This document shows positions 28,636 through 40,800 of a stretch of 64,000 bases of DNA, piece by piece. Each line of letters starts with the position of its first letter. The stretch's first letter is position 1. Source of the DNA: Ignavibacteria bacterium (GTDB taxonomy: Bacteria; Bacteroidota; Ignavibacteria; SZUA-365); NCBI GenBank assembly GCA_016720835.1, contig JADKJW010000008.1, forward strand, positions 1 through 64,000, written 5' to 3'. A model generated the notes under the pieces. The model made no database searches. It was not told the DNA's origin and saw only the letters and a program-made list of their open reading frames with translations. The position numbers and the translations under genes are program-made.

Positions 28636-30938
28636 ATGAAAACACTCCGCTGTCTTTTTCTCGTCTGTTCTCATGTCCTGCTGCTGCGAGGCACAGCAGC
28701 GGCTCAATGGGTCCCTACCAACGGCCCGTATCTGACCGCGATCGATTGCGGCTCGGCGTTGCCGAATCCGGCGGGAGGGATCAACATCATCGCCACACAT
28801 TTCATGAATGGCATGACCGGCAGCAACGTCCTGCTCTCGCGCGACAACGGCGCGAGTTGGAGTGCGATCAACCTCAGGACACCGACCACCCGTGTGAAGG
28901 CCTTTGCGGCACACGGCACAACGCTCGCTGCAGGGACCGAAGCGGGCGTCTTCATCTCCACCGACGCGGGCGAACACTGGCGCGGTGTGAACAACGGCTT
29001 GCCGGATTTGAGCATCAAAACGGTTGCCTTTGTCCCGGACGGCGCCGCCGGATTGATACTGTACGCTGCAGTGGGAACACATGGAATCTATCGCTCCCTC
29101 GATACCGGCGCGCACTGGTCGGCGGTGAATGAGGCCTGCCCGACTTGAACATCTCCGCGCTCGCCGGCGGCGGCAGCGACGGCTCCGTCGCGCTTGCAGC
29201 GACGACATCGCATTCGCCCAACCAGAGCAATCTCATCCTGAGATCCATCGATGGAGGCCTGCACTGGGTGCGCGCCGACAACGGCCCGCCATCGGTTGTC
29301 ACGGACCGTTTCGCCATCCTCGCGGACGAGTCGAACAGACTGCTCTTGTTCGCGCAGGGGACGATGAACGGATACGGCAGATTGTATCGATCGATCGATA
29401 CCGGCAGGAACTGGTCGAGATGCGACATGCCCTCCGGCGCCGCGCAGGCGGGGAGTATTCTGCGAATCGCCGGCGGCTTGCGATGCATCTCGAACATCTC
29501 CGATCCCGTGGGCCGGGTCGTGGTCCTCCATTCGTCGGACGAAGGCGCGAAGTGGCTCGCGACCGATACCCTATCCATCTCGTGGGCGGTCCCGACGGCC
29601 ATCCTGCCCGGCACCACGGACGTCTATGCGCTCGGCGGCGAAACACGGATGAGTCGAATCAACCTCGATCGCAGAGATTGGCTTCCAATCGGCATTCCCG
29701 CGTGGCATGTCAACACGCTCGTCCACTGCGTGCCGCAGACCGGCGGCCATACGCTGTTCGCCGCATCGTCCAGCGGAGTGCATACGGCAACGGCGGGAGG
29801 CGGCGGCTGGACATACCGGGGCTTCACCCACAAACGGATCGACGGGTTTTCGTATACCGATGTCACGGCTCTCGTGGCGTCCTTCAATGGCGATATCATG
29901 TTTGCCGGCACGAACGGAGGCGGGATCCATCGTTCGACGAACAGAGGCACAAGCTGGACGGGGCCGGTTGCCTCGCTGCAATACGCCGTCGTGGGCGCGC
30001 TGGCGATGGGCCCAGGCCTTGCCGACACCAGCACGCTGTTCGCCGGAATTCGCGGATCCTTGAGAATCTCCACGAACCTCGGAGCGAGCTGGATGCCGGG
30101 GAGTCTCGCGGTTCCCGAATTGCGGGAGTTCCATGTCGATTCCACCAGTCCGCACAGCGCGTTTGTCTTCGCCGGCAGCACCAGGGGCGTGTTCGTTTCC
30201 ACCGATCTTGGCCTGAGCTGGTTGGATATCACTGGGTTACTGCCGTCCAACCTCATCTCCGCGCTCGCAAGCTCTCCGGACGGCATGACCCTCTTCGTCG
30301 GCACCGACGACGCCGGAGCGTATCGCAGCACGGATCTGGGGCGCACCTGGACTCCGATCAACGCGGGGTTGGCGGATGTCAACGTTCACTCGTTCGCGGT
30401 CGTGCCGTTGGCACAGGGGGGGTACTGTCTCTTCGCCGGAACGAAGGACAACGGCGTCTGGAAATCGACCGATCAAGGCACGCAGTGGACTCCGGCAAAT
30501 TCCGGTCTTCCGAGCGTGGGCGTCATGAGCCTGCTCCTCGACCCGGGCGGCGCGGGAGGCGGCACGCTGTATGCGGGAACGGACAGCGCAGGCGTCTGGC
30601 GCCGGCCTCTCGCCGAATTGCTTGACACCCTGGATGGCCTTCCCGCAATCCCCTCGTCCTACCTCCTCGGACAGAACTACCCGAATCCCTTCGGCGCAGC
30701 GTCGGTTTCAGGAAGCCGAACCACGACGATGACCTTTCGCATCCCGCAGACGAGCGCCGTGACGCTCACCGTGCACGAGGTGATGGGAAGGGAAATTGCG
30801 AAGCTCGTGGACGAAGTGAAGAACCCTGGACGGTACGCAGTGCTGTTCGATGCGGACGGATTAACGGCCGGCATCTACATGTACCGGCTGCGCGCGGGGA
30901 CATACGCGGCAACGAAGAAGCTCCTGCTGCTGCAGTAA
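28636..30938 (+). CDS. Secreted BNR/YCF48-like beta-propeller protein with T9SS sorting domain (one frameshift)
   Basis: About 767 residues. The signal peptide (LRCLFLVCSHVLLLRGTAAAQ) is followed by a dozen or so Asp-box units of the form S-x-D-x-G-x-x-W (ISTDAGEHWRGV; RSLDTGAHWSAV; RSTDLGRTWTPI; KSTDQGTQWTPA), as in sialidase- and photosystem-assembly-like propellers. Near 29138 a G seems to be missing: the frame ends VNEACPT, but continues as the expected GLPDLNISAL in the next. The C-terminus is a T9SS type A domain (LLGQNYPNPFGAASVSG, then GIYMYRLRAGTYAATKKLLL). Such proteins are surface-exposed and often act in binding; no catalytic residues are evident. AAGGAG lies about ten bases before the ATG. 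Confidence 0.83.
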
Positions 30939-31014
30939 CCGCCTTGTTCGCCGCGCAGCGGGATCATGCCATCCCGCGTGAATGTGCCGTGCAGTGCGGT
31001 CCATGCAGCGCTGC

Positions 31015-31043
31015 TTGACAAATGCTCAAAAACGGCTTATATT
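31015..31043 (+). promoter_or_regulatory. Consensus-like sigma-70 promoter
   Basis: A perfect TTGACA (31015-31020) and a TATATT (31038-31043) are separated by exactly 17 bases. The start site would be near 31050, leaving a 5' leader of about 229 bases before the ATG at 31279. No gene is visible in the 340-base gap 30939-31278; the leader has no recognised riboswitch. Confidence 0.7.
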
Positions 31044-31278
31044 CGGACATTCAAGAACCTTTATATCCGTAGAACATCGACTGCGGTCCGGGACGCGTCA
31101 CCGTGCATCGGCCGCCTCATCGATTCGCCGCAGAGCGGGTCAACCTCTTTACGTTTACGCGATTCTTCGATTCATCACATCGTTCTTTGGGACTCTCCAG
31201 TTGCGCGCGGCAGCGCGCGCGCCGGGAGATCGACATGCCGGGACGCATGCTTTGCATTCACACTTTCAGGAGACTGAT

Positions 31279-34200
31279 ATGGGCCGTTTTGTTCAGGATG
31301 CCGACGGCGCGAAAGGCGTCGAGCTGATGTTCGCACGAACGCGCACTGTTGTTCTTGTATTGCTGGCTATCGTGGCGATGCACAGCGCCCCCGCTCAGGA
31401 AGGCGGTACTTCGCTTCCCGACAAGCAGCAGGTGGAATTCTATCGCGATTACGCGGTCATTTCCACAACCTGTCAGACTTGGGATGAGGCATACGCTCTC
31501 GCAAAACGCATCGTCGAGAAGGGAGGGGTTGTTTCGACGCTGCTCTCTCCGCAGCGCATGCTGGGCTGGGTCCCGGATTCGGTACGCCCGGCGATCAACG
31601 GGCTCGACCGCATTTCCGCCATCAGAACCACCGTCAGCATGCAGAAGGAGACCGCCGGTGGACTGTACGCGGACAACGTGTCGGCCGGACTCGACTATTT
31701 CAACAACGCGAAGCTCGGCACGATCGCCAAGAGCCCGCAATCGTCGCTGAACGCGGCGGGGTCGAGCACGGCAACCTGTCTCGACGGCGAAGATGACGTC
31801 GTGCTGAGTTCCTTCCTGTCGCAGCTCGGCCGCATGTCCGACAGTGCCGCGAAGGCGCAGAACGTTCCCGCGGAAGTGTGGCAGGGACGCATGAAGGACA
31901 GTGTCCAGTCCCTTCTCGGGATTCCCAGAGGAATCATGAAGGGCGTCATCGCCGTGGAAGTGTTCATGCTCGAGAGCACGGGAGCGGGCGCCACGCACAA
32001 CTGGAGTACGGCAGACGAGCGGGCGCAGATTGCCCAGACGGTCCGGATGTTCGATTTCTGGTCGCGCCGCGCGGCGGAGTACGGTCACACCCTGATGTTC
32101 CGCGGGACATGGTACAGGCCGTCCGCCACCACCGTCGTCAACGTGACGGGCGAACCCATCAGCATGGACAAAGCGGATGACTGGCGACTCATCAGGCAGG
32201 TGATGACGAATCTCGGATACGCCAATCCGTTCGGCGATCCGGGTTGGGGATGGGTTGGGAGCATTCTCACGCTGGGGATTTGTCTGCCCTGCGATCTCGC
32301 GGCGGCCTGGTCGGTGTTCCCGGATGGCACGGAAAAGGAGTTCGTCCGGGTGATGAAATGGAATGATCGCCGCAGCGAGGAAATGCGCGTCGACCAGACC
32401 ATCAGTCTGTTCATCAAGCTGCAACCGGCCGGCACGAATCATCGCGCCTACGCGCGCTCGGCCGGCAGCGGGTACGTGGGAGGAAGGGTATACATCCCCG
32501 AATTGCATATCAATATCGATCTTCCCGACATGGTCATCGGTCCGTACGCGGTGCTGGGAACGCGGGAAGGCGCCCCGGTGATCGCGCACGAGACGGCGCA
32601 TTTATTCGGCGCGCCGGATGAATACCGCGAGAACACGGGCGACACGGATTGTCCGCAGCCGGGCTACTGGTTCCGCGGAACGCCCAACCGGAACTGCATG
32701 GTGACCAACCCGACCTCGGTGCGCGCGCTGATGCGGGACAATTCGGAAATCAATTTCACGAACAACGAGCTCAGCGGGGCGACGCCGGTATTCATCGGGT
32801 GGACGCGCACGGGCATTCATGGCGCCACCACCTTCAGCACCACTCCCGCGGGCATTCCCATCACCATGGATGCGGGGTTCGAGTCCGGACCCACGTTTGT
32901 CGGTCCGCGCCAGATCGAACTCGCGCAGGGCTTCACCATCCCTGCGGTTTCCGTCCCTCCGTTCGTGGACATCAGCGGGACCCGGTATTACTTCGACGCC
33001 TGGTATGAAAGGGCTCCCGGGTTTTCCGGGGTGTTCACCCGCACGGCCTGGGGGGCGACTCGTTCGGTGCGGCGCGACACCGCGGTCGCCGCATACGAAG
33101 CGCGCTACACCACCACGGGCGGCGGCATCACGACGGCGAACAACACGCTGGAAGCGCGCCTCGGCATGGGTCCGGCAGTTTCAGGAACGAGAGAACGCAT
33201 CCGCACGACGGGTATCGTGCTCGTCTGGCGGAACACTCTTTCCGGATCGGGTGGTCAGTACATTCCCCAGCAATACCTGACCGGCGTGTGGACCGACATC
33301 CCCGCAGGATACTACTTCGCGGGTTCGGCGGCTCCCGGGTATTGGTACGCTGAACTATCCACTGCCGGAATCCGGGACGGTTCCGTGAACTATTTCCGGG
33401 TGGTTCCCGCGACTGCAGCCGGAGCGCGCGGCACCCCGAGCAACGAGGTGACGATCGTCACACGGAACTCGACCCCGCTCGAGGACAGGTATGGGTCTGA
33501 CATTCATGAACCCAACAACACCGGAGCGTCCGCCACGCCGATCGCCTTCAACGGATCGACGGACTCGAGCAAGACCCTCGATGCCGCGATCACCTACGAT
33601 GCACTGGAGGAGTTCGGCTTTTCCTTCGACACTGACCACTACTCCCTCAGCAGCACCGCGCTCGGAGGACAGTCGCTCCGCGTGACCATCATGCCGAAGC
33701 AGGGCTCCATATTCCATCCGTACGTGACCTACAAGGCGACGGCCGCGGCCCCGGCCATCGAGGCTCGCCGCAGCGTCTCAGGCGGGTGGTACTTCGACGT
33801 CAGCAGCGAGGGCGTGAGCACGTTCGTCGTGACTAGCCGCCGCGGATCATCGGATCTCATCGACTTCTCGACCGGCATCGGCAACTGGGGCGAGTATACC
33901 ATTACCGTGAGACCGGTCCCGCCCATGCTTGGCGATCTCAGCCGTCTGTGTCCGGAATGCCGCTCCATCGCGCGCATTCCGGCCGGCGGCGGCAGGATCT
34001 ATCCCTTCGGCACCGGCATCCCGGCGCAACGGCTCTTTACGCAGGCGGGGTTTCCCGTGTCCGCGCCCGTGCCGTTCGGGTATATCGCCGACGCCGATCC
34101 CGGTTTCGAGTTCAAGGGCTGGGAAGGTGATCTCGGAGGATCGAAGAATCCCGAATCGCGCAGCCTGAATCCGAAGACCGATCTGCCGGGCGAGCATCTG

Positions 34201-36560
34201 CTCATCGCGAAATTCTCGCCGCTGCCGCAGGGCCAATACGAGCTGGTGTACGATGTGCCCGAGGCATGGAAGTCCGTGCTCGGAGAATCGAAACGCACCC
34301 GCGGCGCGATGGACGAGGAATTCGACATCGAGCTGCCCGAGGCGGCGATGAACGGCTTCGATTTCCTCGGCTGGGAAGGCACCCTCACGGCGAGCGATAT
34401 CGTCGCGCCGTCCGAGTGGAAGGTCAGTCCCCGCATCCGTGTGAAATTGACGAGGCATCTCTGGGTGCGTCCGCTGATCGTGCCGCGTCCCTGCACCGGC
34501 GGCAACCCGCAGGCGTTCACGCACGCCCTGTCGGTGACTTCCGCAAAGAACGACGCGACCATCCTCACCTACGGCATGCAGGCCGGGGCGGGTGACGGAC
34601 TCGAGGCGGGACAGGTGGAGCTGCCGCCGCCGCCGCCCACGGACATCCATGACGCGCGATTCCTGAATATCGACGGCGCCGCGCAGGGCAGTCTCACGGA
34701 CGTTCGCGCAATCACACCCGCGCATACGTTCGTCGGCAAGGTGCAGCCGGGCGACGCCGGAAATCCGGTGCGTTTCGCGTGGGCGCCCATTCCCGCGTCA
34801 CTGCCGGGCACCTTCCTTCTTACCGCCGGGGCGACGCTGGTGAACATGCGTTCGACGACATCGATGACCGCGGATCTCGGCAGTTCGAGCAGCTTCACGA
34901 TCCAGGTCACGCAGGACACCTGCAGGAGCTTCCGCGCACGGAAATCACCGTTGCCGTTTCCGACGTGGATGCCACGAACTTCCCCTTCATCCGCGGACGC
35001 GCGTGCGTCACCGACAAGCAGGGCAATCCGGTCATGACGGTGCGTCCTTCCGATGTGATGCTCTTCGAGAAGAAGGGCGGCGACCGCGCGCCCGGCATTC
35101 TTCGCGCATTCCGGCCGGCGGACGACTGCTACATTTTCGAGGGCTTCATCGACAACAGCACGCCGCAGGACAACGCCCACAAGCAGCGCAGTTTCGTGCT
35201 GACCGTCGGCATTCCGAATCCCTCCGGTCAGGACGAGGAGGAAGTCACGATCACGCTCCCGGTGCCGGATCCGGGCACGGAGACCGGCAACGACAACGGC
35301 AAGCCCAACACGGCCTACAAGGTGCAGCACGGGGCGGGATGGCAGCTCGTGTCCATGCCGGTCATGCTCGCCAATTCGCGCGTCAACAGCGTGTTCGGCG
35401 ACGGTTCCGTGCGGAGCGCGCTCTTCGGTTTCGACACGGAGCGGGGGTACATCTCGACGGATGCGCTCACCTTTGGAAAGGGCTACTGGCTGCGATTCGC
35501 TGGGACGGGCGAGGGCCGGGTCAACGGCACGGAACGCACCATCTTTGAAGTGCGCGGTCTTCCGGGCGTCGGGCAGGCGCCCGCGGACGGGTGGAATCTG
35601 ATCGGCGGCATTTCGTACGATGTGCCCTTGAGCGCCATCACGCAGAGTCCCGCGAACGCGATTATTTCGCTCTTCGAATTCAACAACGGGTACAAGCCTG
35701 CCACCGTTCTCAAGCCCGGTCTCGGGTACTGGGTGAAGCTGCGCGCGGACGCGTCCCTGCGTCTCGTGAAGCCGTTCACCGGAGAACGCGGCGGCGGCGC
35801 CTCGAAAATCTCCGGGAGCCAGACGCCGCACGACGGTGTTCTTGCATCGATCCCGCGCAGCGCCACGCTGACGGTGAGCGACGCGAGCGGATCGCGCGCG
35901 GAGCTGTTTTTCGCGCCGGCCTCCGCGATCGAGCGGCTCGGCAGCGACGAACGTGTTGCCGCCGAACTTCCTCCGGCGCCTCCCACCACGGCGTTCGACG
36001 CGCGTTTCGCCTCGGACTTCAGCTTCGCGGCGGACCAGGGCGCAGCCACGCTGCGCCTGCAGGGCAGCCCCCCGTGGGTTCTCGCATTCGACGGGAGCGC
36101 CGGCGATGCGGGAACGTGGGAGGTGTCGTTCAGCGACGGCGCGTTCATCGCGTCGATCGATGCGCGCAGCGGCGGGAATGCGAGCATCCCTCGTCCGTTT
36201 GACGGGACCTCGAGCGCGAGGATCCTGCTGCGCAAATCGACGCCGGCCCAGGCAGCGCCATCGGCCTTCGTTCTCGGACAAAACTATCCGAATCCATTCT
36301 CCGTGTCCGCGACGTCCGCGGGTGCCGGGACGCGCATCACCTACGAGATCGCCTCCGAGGAGAACGTGACGATCACGGTGTACGACGCGCTCGGACGGGC
36401 GGTTCGGGGCCTCGTGCGCCGGACCATGACTCCGGGTCGGTACACGACATTCTGGGATGGACGCGACGAGAGCGGGTACGAAGTTCCCGCGGGAAGCTAC
36501 CTCTACGAACTGCGCGCCGGTGCCGTGCGCAGGACCAACCACATGATCGTCGTGAAGTAA
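31279..36560 (+). CDS. Giant secreted metallopeptidase-like protein with T9SS sorting domain (one frameshift)
   Basis: About 1,760 residues with the shift near 34930 corrected (a C is missing in QDT|LQELPRTEITVAV). The signal peptide is at the N-terminus (VVLVLLAIVAMHSAPAQ). A zincin domain follows, with HETAHLFGAPDEY: ligands His437 and His441, Glu438, and Gly444/Asp447 giving HExxHxxGxxD, a pattern also seen in M64 and related metzincin-like peptidases. Later come a pre-peptidase C-like region (DIHEPNNTGASATPI), InlB/Flg_new-like repeats (GFEFKGWEGDLGGS; GFDFLGWEGTL), two ELPPxPPxxxxDAR modules and the paired WNLIG/GYWVK module. The C-terminus is LGQNYPNPFSVS...GSYLYELRAGAVRRTNHMIVV, with an inserted FlgD-like strand (TTFWDGRDESG). 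AGGAG seven bases before ATG 31279. Probably a surface or secreted protease. Confidence 0.82.
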
Positions 36561-36572
36561 GGAGAACACCCC

Positions 36573-37709
36573 ATGCACAGATACCCCATCTCCCTGCTCG
36601 TTTTCGCCATGGTCGCGGCCTTGTGCGGGTCGGCCATCCCCGCACGAAGCCAGTCCCACGCGAAACGCGCGTCGATCTCCTTTCTGATCAGCAACAATCG
36701 CGGCCAGGTCGCATCCCTGACGACCGGGCTTCACGAAAACGCGACGAAGGGTCTCGATCCGAGCGTGGGTGAGCAGGAGCTGCCCCCCGCGCCTCCGCAG
36801 GAAATATTCGACGCGCGCCTTGTCGCTCCCGCGTCGGGCATCATACTCGGCGAAGGGTCGTCAATCGACTACCGTCCCTGGCCCGCATCGGGGCAGACGG
36901 TCACCGAGAATTACCGCGTGCGGTATCAGGCGGGCCGCACCTGGCCGTCGGTGTCGCTGCGGCTCCCCGCCACGTTCAGCGAGAACATCCGGTCCGTGCG
37001 CATCGACAACAAGGCCGTCAAGGCCGGTGACAGTGTCGTGTCGCTGCTCGCAAGCGGCGACATGAACATCGCCGTCGAGTACCTTCTCGATCCGGTGACC
37101 TTCACCGTCGCGCCGCAAGCCGTGGTCTTCCCGCTGGGCAACCGCGACACCACGCTGCCCGCCATGAAGACGGTGCGGGTGACTCCGAGTACGGCGACGG
37201 CGTCGTGGAGCGTGTCCGCGTCGGATTCATGGATCGACATCGACCGCACCTCGGGCACGGGTCCGCAGGACCTCCGTATCGGGATCAATCACCTCGCCTT
37301 CGAGGAGGGTCGCACTTCGGGCGCGGTGATCATCCGCCAATCGATCGGGACAGCGCCGGTGTCGATCCCGGTGCATGTGGACATGGTCACGGCGTTGGAC
37401 GCAACTCCCGAACCGGTGGGCTTCACCGTCGGCGAGGCATATCCGAATCCGATCACCATCTCCTCGGGATTCGCGGGCGTGACGCTGGGGTACACCCTCG
37501 ATGCGCCGGCTCCGGTCACCGTGAGCGTGCACGACGCGCTCGGCCGGAAAGTGCGCACCGTGGATGCGGCCGCGATGCGCGGTGCGGGTCGGCATACCGC
37601 CGTGTGGGACCTTCGCGGCGATGGCGGTTCGCGCCTCTCCGCGGGAGTGTACCGCATGCGCGTGGAGGTCGGCGGCGCGTCGCGTGTTCGCTCCATCATC
37701 GTGCGCTGA
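36573..37709 (+). CDS. Secreted T9SS protein with BACON-like domain
   Basis: 378 residues, 12 bases after the giant protein and with AAGGAG before its ATG, so probably in the same operon. A signal peptide (LLVFAMVAALCGSAIPARSQ) is followed by an ELPPAPPQEIFDARL module shared with the upstream protein, a strand-rich region, and a BACON-like domain (VFPLGNRDTTLPAMKTVRV; ASDSWIDIDRTSGTGPQDL) of the kind that binds glycans or mucins in Bacteroidota. The last 85 residues are a T9SS sorting domain (VGEAYPNPITISSGFAG, then GVYRMRVEVGGASRVRSIIV) with a FlgD-like loop (TAVWDLRGDGGS). No catalytic motif. It is probably a cell-surface accessory of the neighbouring peptidase; that link is inference from position and shared modules. 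Confidence 0.78.
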   Translation: MHRYPISLLVFAMVAALCGSAIPARSQSHAKRASISFLISNNRGQVASLTTGLHENATKGLDPSVGEQELPPAPPQEIFDARLVAPASGIILGEGSSIDYRPWPASGQTVTENYRVRYQAGRTWPSVSLRLPATFSENIRSVRIDNKAVKAGDSVVSLLASGDMNIAVEYLLDPVTFTVAPQAVVFPLGNRDTTLPAMKTVRVTPSTATASWSVSASDSWIDIDRTSGTGPQDLRIGINHLAFEEGRTSGAVIIRQSIGTAPVSIPVHVDMVTALDATPEPVGFTVGEAYPNPITISSGFAGVTLGYTLDAPAPVTVSVHDALGRKVRTVDAAAMRGAGRHTAVWDLRGDGGSRLSAGVYRMRVEVGGASRVRSIIVR

Positions 37710-37811
37710 CCCGCCGAACACCTGAGAACCCCGCCGCGGGCGGTCCGCGCCGTCCGCGGCGGCACTCGTTGCACCAGTCCCGATCCACCTCTCGACCAAG
37801 GAAGCCCCGCG

Positions 37812-40800
37812 ATGCCGACACGTCACCTTGCTGCTCTCGTTTCCCTTGTCACTGCACTGCTGCTGTCCGGCGGTTCCGCGTTGCGGGCCGCGTATCCGGC
37901 GATGGACAGGCATGCGGTGTTCAATGGCGCGTCGTACATCAGTGTCCCCAACGCGGCGTCGCTCAACGGCGCGCTGCTCCAGGCCGGTGCGGTCAGCATC
38001 GACGCGTGGATCCATCCGACATCGTACTCGAACTACCCGACCGTGGTCGGAAACACCTGGGACACGGGGTACTGGCTGGGATTGAATCCGAGCGGTCAAT
38101 TGCGGTTCTATCCGGGATCCGCCGCGCTGTACGAGAGCAACGCCGCGGTTCCGCTGAATCAATGGACGCATGTGGCCGTGACCTTTTCAGACAAGAACAA
38201 CGAGGTGCAGTTCTTCATCAATGGCGCGCTCGATCGCACGGTGAGCGGCGTCACGACCACGCTCGGCACGTCCAACACCGATTTCCGCATCGGCGCCGAC
38301 CGGCAGGGCGCGAACGCCGCCTACTATTTCAACGGCGGGATCGACGAGGTGCGGATCTGGAATGCGGCGATCAATTTCGCGACCGCGGCCGGATCGCTCT
38401 ACCGCGTGCCGCACGTCTTCCGCGGCGGCGCCTACGGCCAGGCGCTCGTCAGTGCCTGGCGCATGAACGGCGATGCGGCCGATTCGACGGGAGGGAACAA
38501 CGGCAGCGCCTCGGGTACCGTGTCCTATGCGGCGGGTCCGTCCACCGCGCACTACGCGCGGATCTGCGCCGCGTTCACGAACAACGGGAACACCGGACAT
38601 GACTATTTCAGTATCCCGTCGCATGCAGGCAACTCCTTTTCAGGGAGCTACACGCTCGAAATGTGGGCGTACCTGGCTGCCGGCGGCGCGGCGACGTCGT
38701 ATCAAACGCTGGTCTGCAAGGGAACGGTCCTGAACAACGCGTTCTCGTACTGGCTCGGCGTCAACAAGCAGAGCGGGAAGCTGCGTTTTGCGCCAACGGG
38801 GAGTTGGGCCGCCGCGCTCGAGAGTACGGATCCGCTCCCCTCGGGACAGTGGGTGCATGTGGCGGCGACGTATACCTATGGCGGCAACACCGGCACGGCG
38901 CGGGTGTACGTCAACGGCGCACTGAAGGGATCGGGCGTCTTCAGCGGTGCCGCGTCCTTTTCGCAATCAGCACTGCTCGTCGCCACCTCGGATCCGCAGT
39001 TCCCTCCGGCGCAGGCGCACGCGCTCGCGGGGCGGATCGACGAGCTGCGCCTCTGGGACATCGCCAGAAGCGAGACGGATATCGCGAACTGCCACCGGCT
39101 CGAGGTCGACGGTCCCGTGCCGGGGCTCACCGCCTCGTATCACTTCGATGGAGACGTGCTGGATCTTTCCACGTCGTCGAATCACGGGCTGAATGCCAAT
39201 GCCGCGTCGTTCGGCATGGTCTTTCTCAGCGCACTGGATCTGCCCGCCTTGCCTGCGCTCCTCGTCAGCGCGCCCGACGGCGGAGAGAACTGGAGCATCG
39301 GAAGCGCGAGGAACATCACGTGGAGCGCGACGGGACTCGCGACGGTCACGCTCGAACTCTCGCGCGATGGCGGTGCCACCTTCGCTGAGACGATCGCCGC
39401 CAATCTCCCCGCGTCACCGGGAACGTTCTCCTGGAATGTGACGGGACCGGAGACGCCATCCGCGCGCGTCCGCGTCCGCACCGGCGGCACACCGGATCTG
39501 CGCGACACGTCGAACGCGGACTTCGGCATCGTGTCGCCGCCTCCGGTGGTCGCGGCGTCGCCCGCCGCCCTGAGTTTCAATGCCGGACAGAATGGCGCGT
39601 TGCCTCCGCACCAGAGCGTGGAACTCACGAACACGGGATCCGGCACGCTGTCGTGGAGCGCAACGTGGAGCGGGCCGTGGCTGGATGTGGCGCCCGCGTT
39701 CGGCAGCGGGAACAGCAGCACGCTGCAGGTGGGTGTCGCCAGCACGCTGTTGCCCGCGGGGGTGTATCGAGACACCGTCCGATTCACCGGAAACGCGTCC
39801 AACATGCCGTTCGCCGTTCCGGTGACCTACACGGTCGTCTCCGCACCGCACCTCGCGGCCGATCCCTCTGCGCTGCAGTTCGCGACGCAGCCGGGCGTGA
39901 ATCCGCCGGCACAGCATGTGCATCTCCGGAACGCCGGCACCGGCATACTCGCGTGGACCGCCGGTTCGACCACACCCTGGATCACCGTGGCGCCGGCGAG
40001 TGGCGGCGCCGACGATTCGATCGAGGTCTCGATCAATGTGGCCGGTCTCGCCGCCGGTCCGCACAGCGGAAGCATCGCGGTGACGGGAAATGCGGACAAT
40101 GTGCCCTTCATCATTCCCGTGGAACTGCTCGTGTCGAACACCGCATACTTCCCTGTGTCGGGACGTGTGGAGTCCGGCGGCAGGCCTCTCGCGAATGTCT
40201 CGATTCAGGTGAGCGGCGACAGCGCGCTGACCGTGCTGACCGGCGGAGACGGGGCGTTCGCCGTGGCGGGCTTGCGGGCCGGATCGTATCTCATCACCGC
40301 TGTAAGCGCGATGTACTCCTTCGCGCCCGCCACGTACGCGATACCCGCGCTCTCCGGTTCCCGCAACGATTTGAATTTTTCAGGCATCCCGAAATCCGGG
40401 AGCGCGATGCTCCATTACCGCGCGGGCTGGAATCTCATTTCGCTGCCGGCAGACCCGGCTGATGGGAGTGTGGCGACACTGCTTCCGCATGCCAGTCCGC
40501 CGAAGGCGTGGCGCTACGCGCCGGATACCGGATACGTCGAGGAGACGCGGCTCGTCTTCGGTGTCGGCTACTGGATGAAGTTCAGCAGAAGCGACAGCGC
40601 GCGGATCGACGGCGTGCTTCGCGGCGACCTGCGTCTCGCGTTGTCCGGCAGGGGCGGAGGATGGAATCTCATCGGGACCGCATCGGGTCCGGTGGACATC
40701 GCTTCGATCCGTCAGACGCCATCCGACGCGCTGATTAACATCTTCCAGTTCATCACCGGTACCGGCTATCGCATGCCCGCCGCAAACGTGCTTCAGCCCG

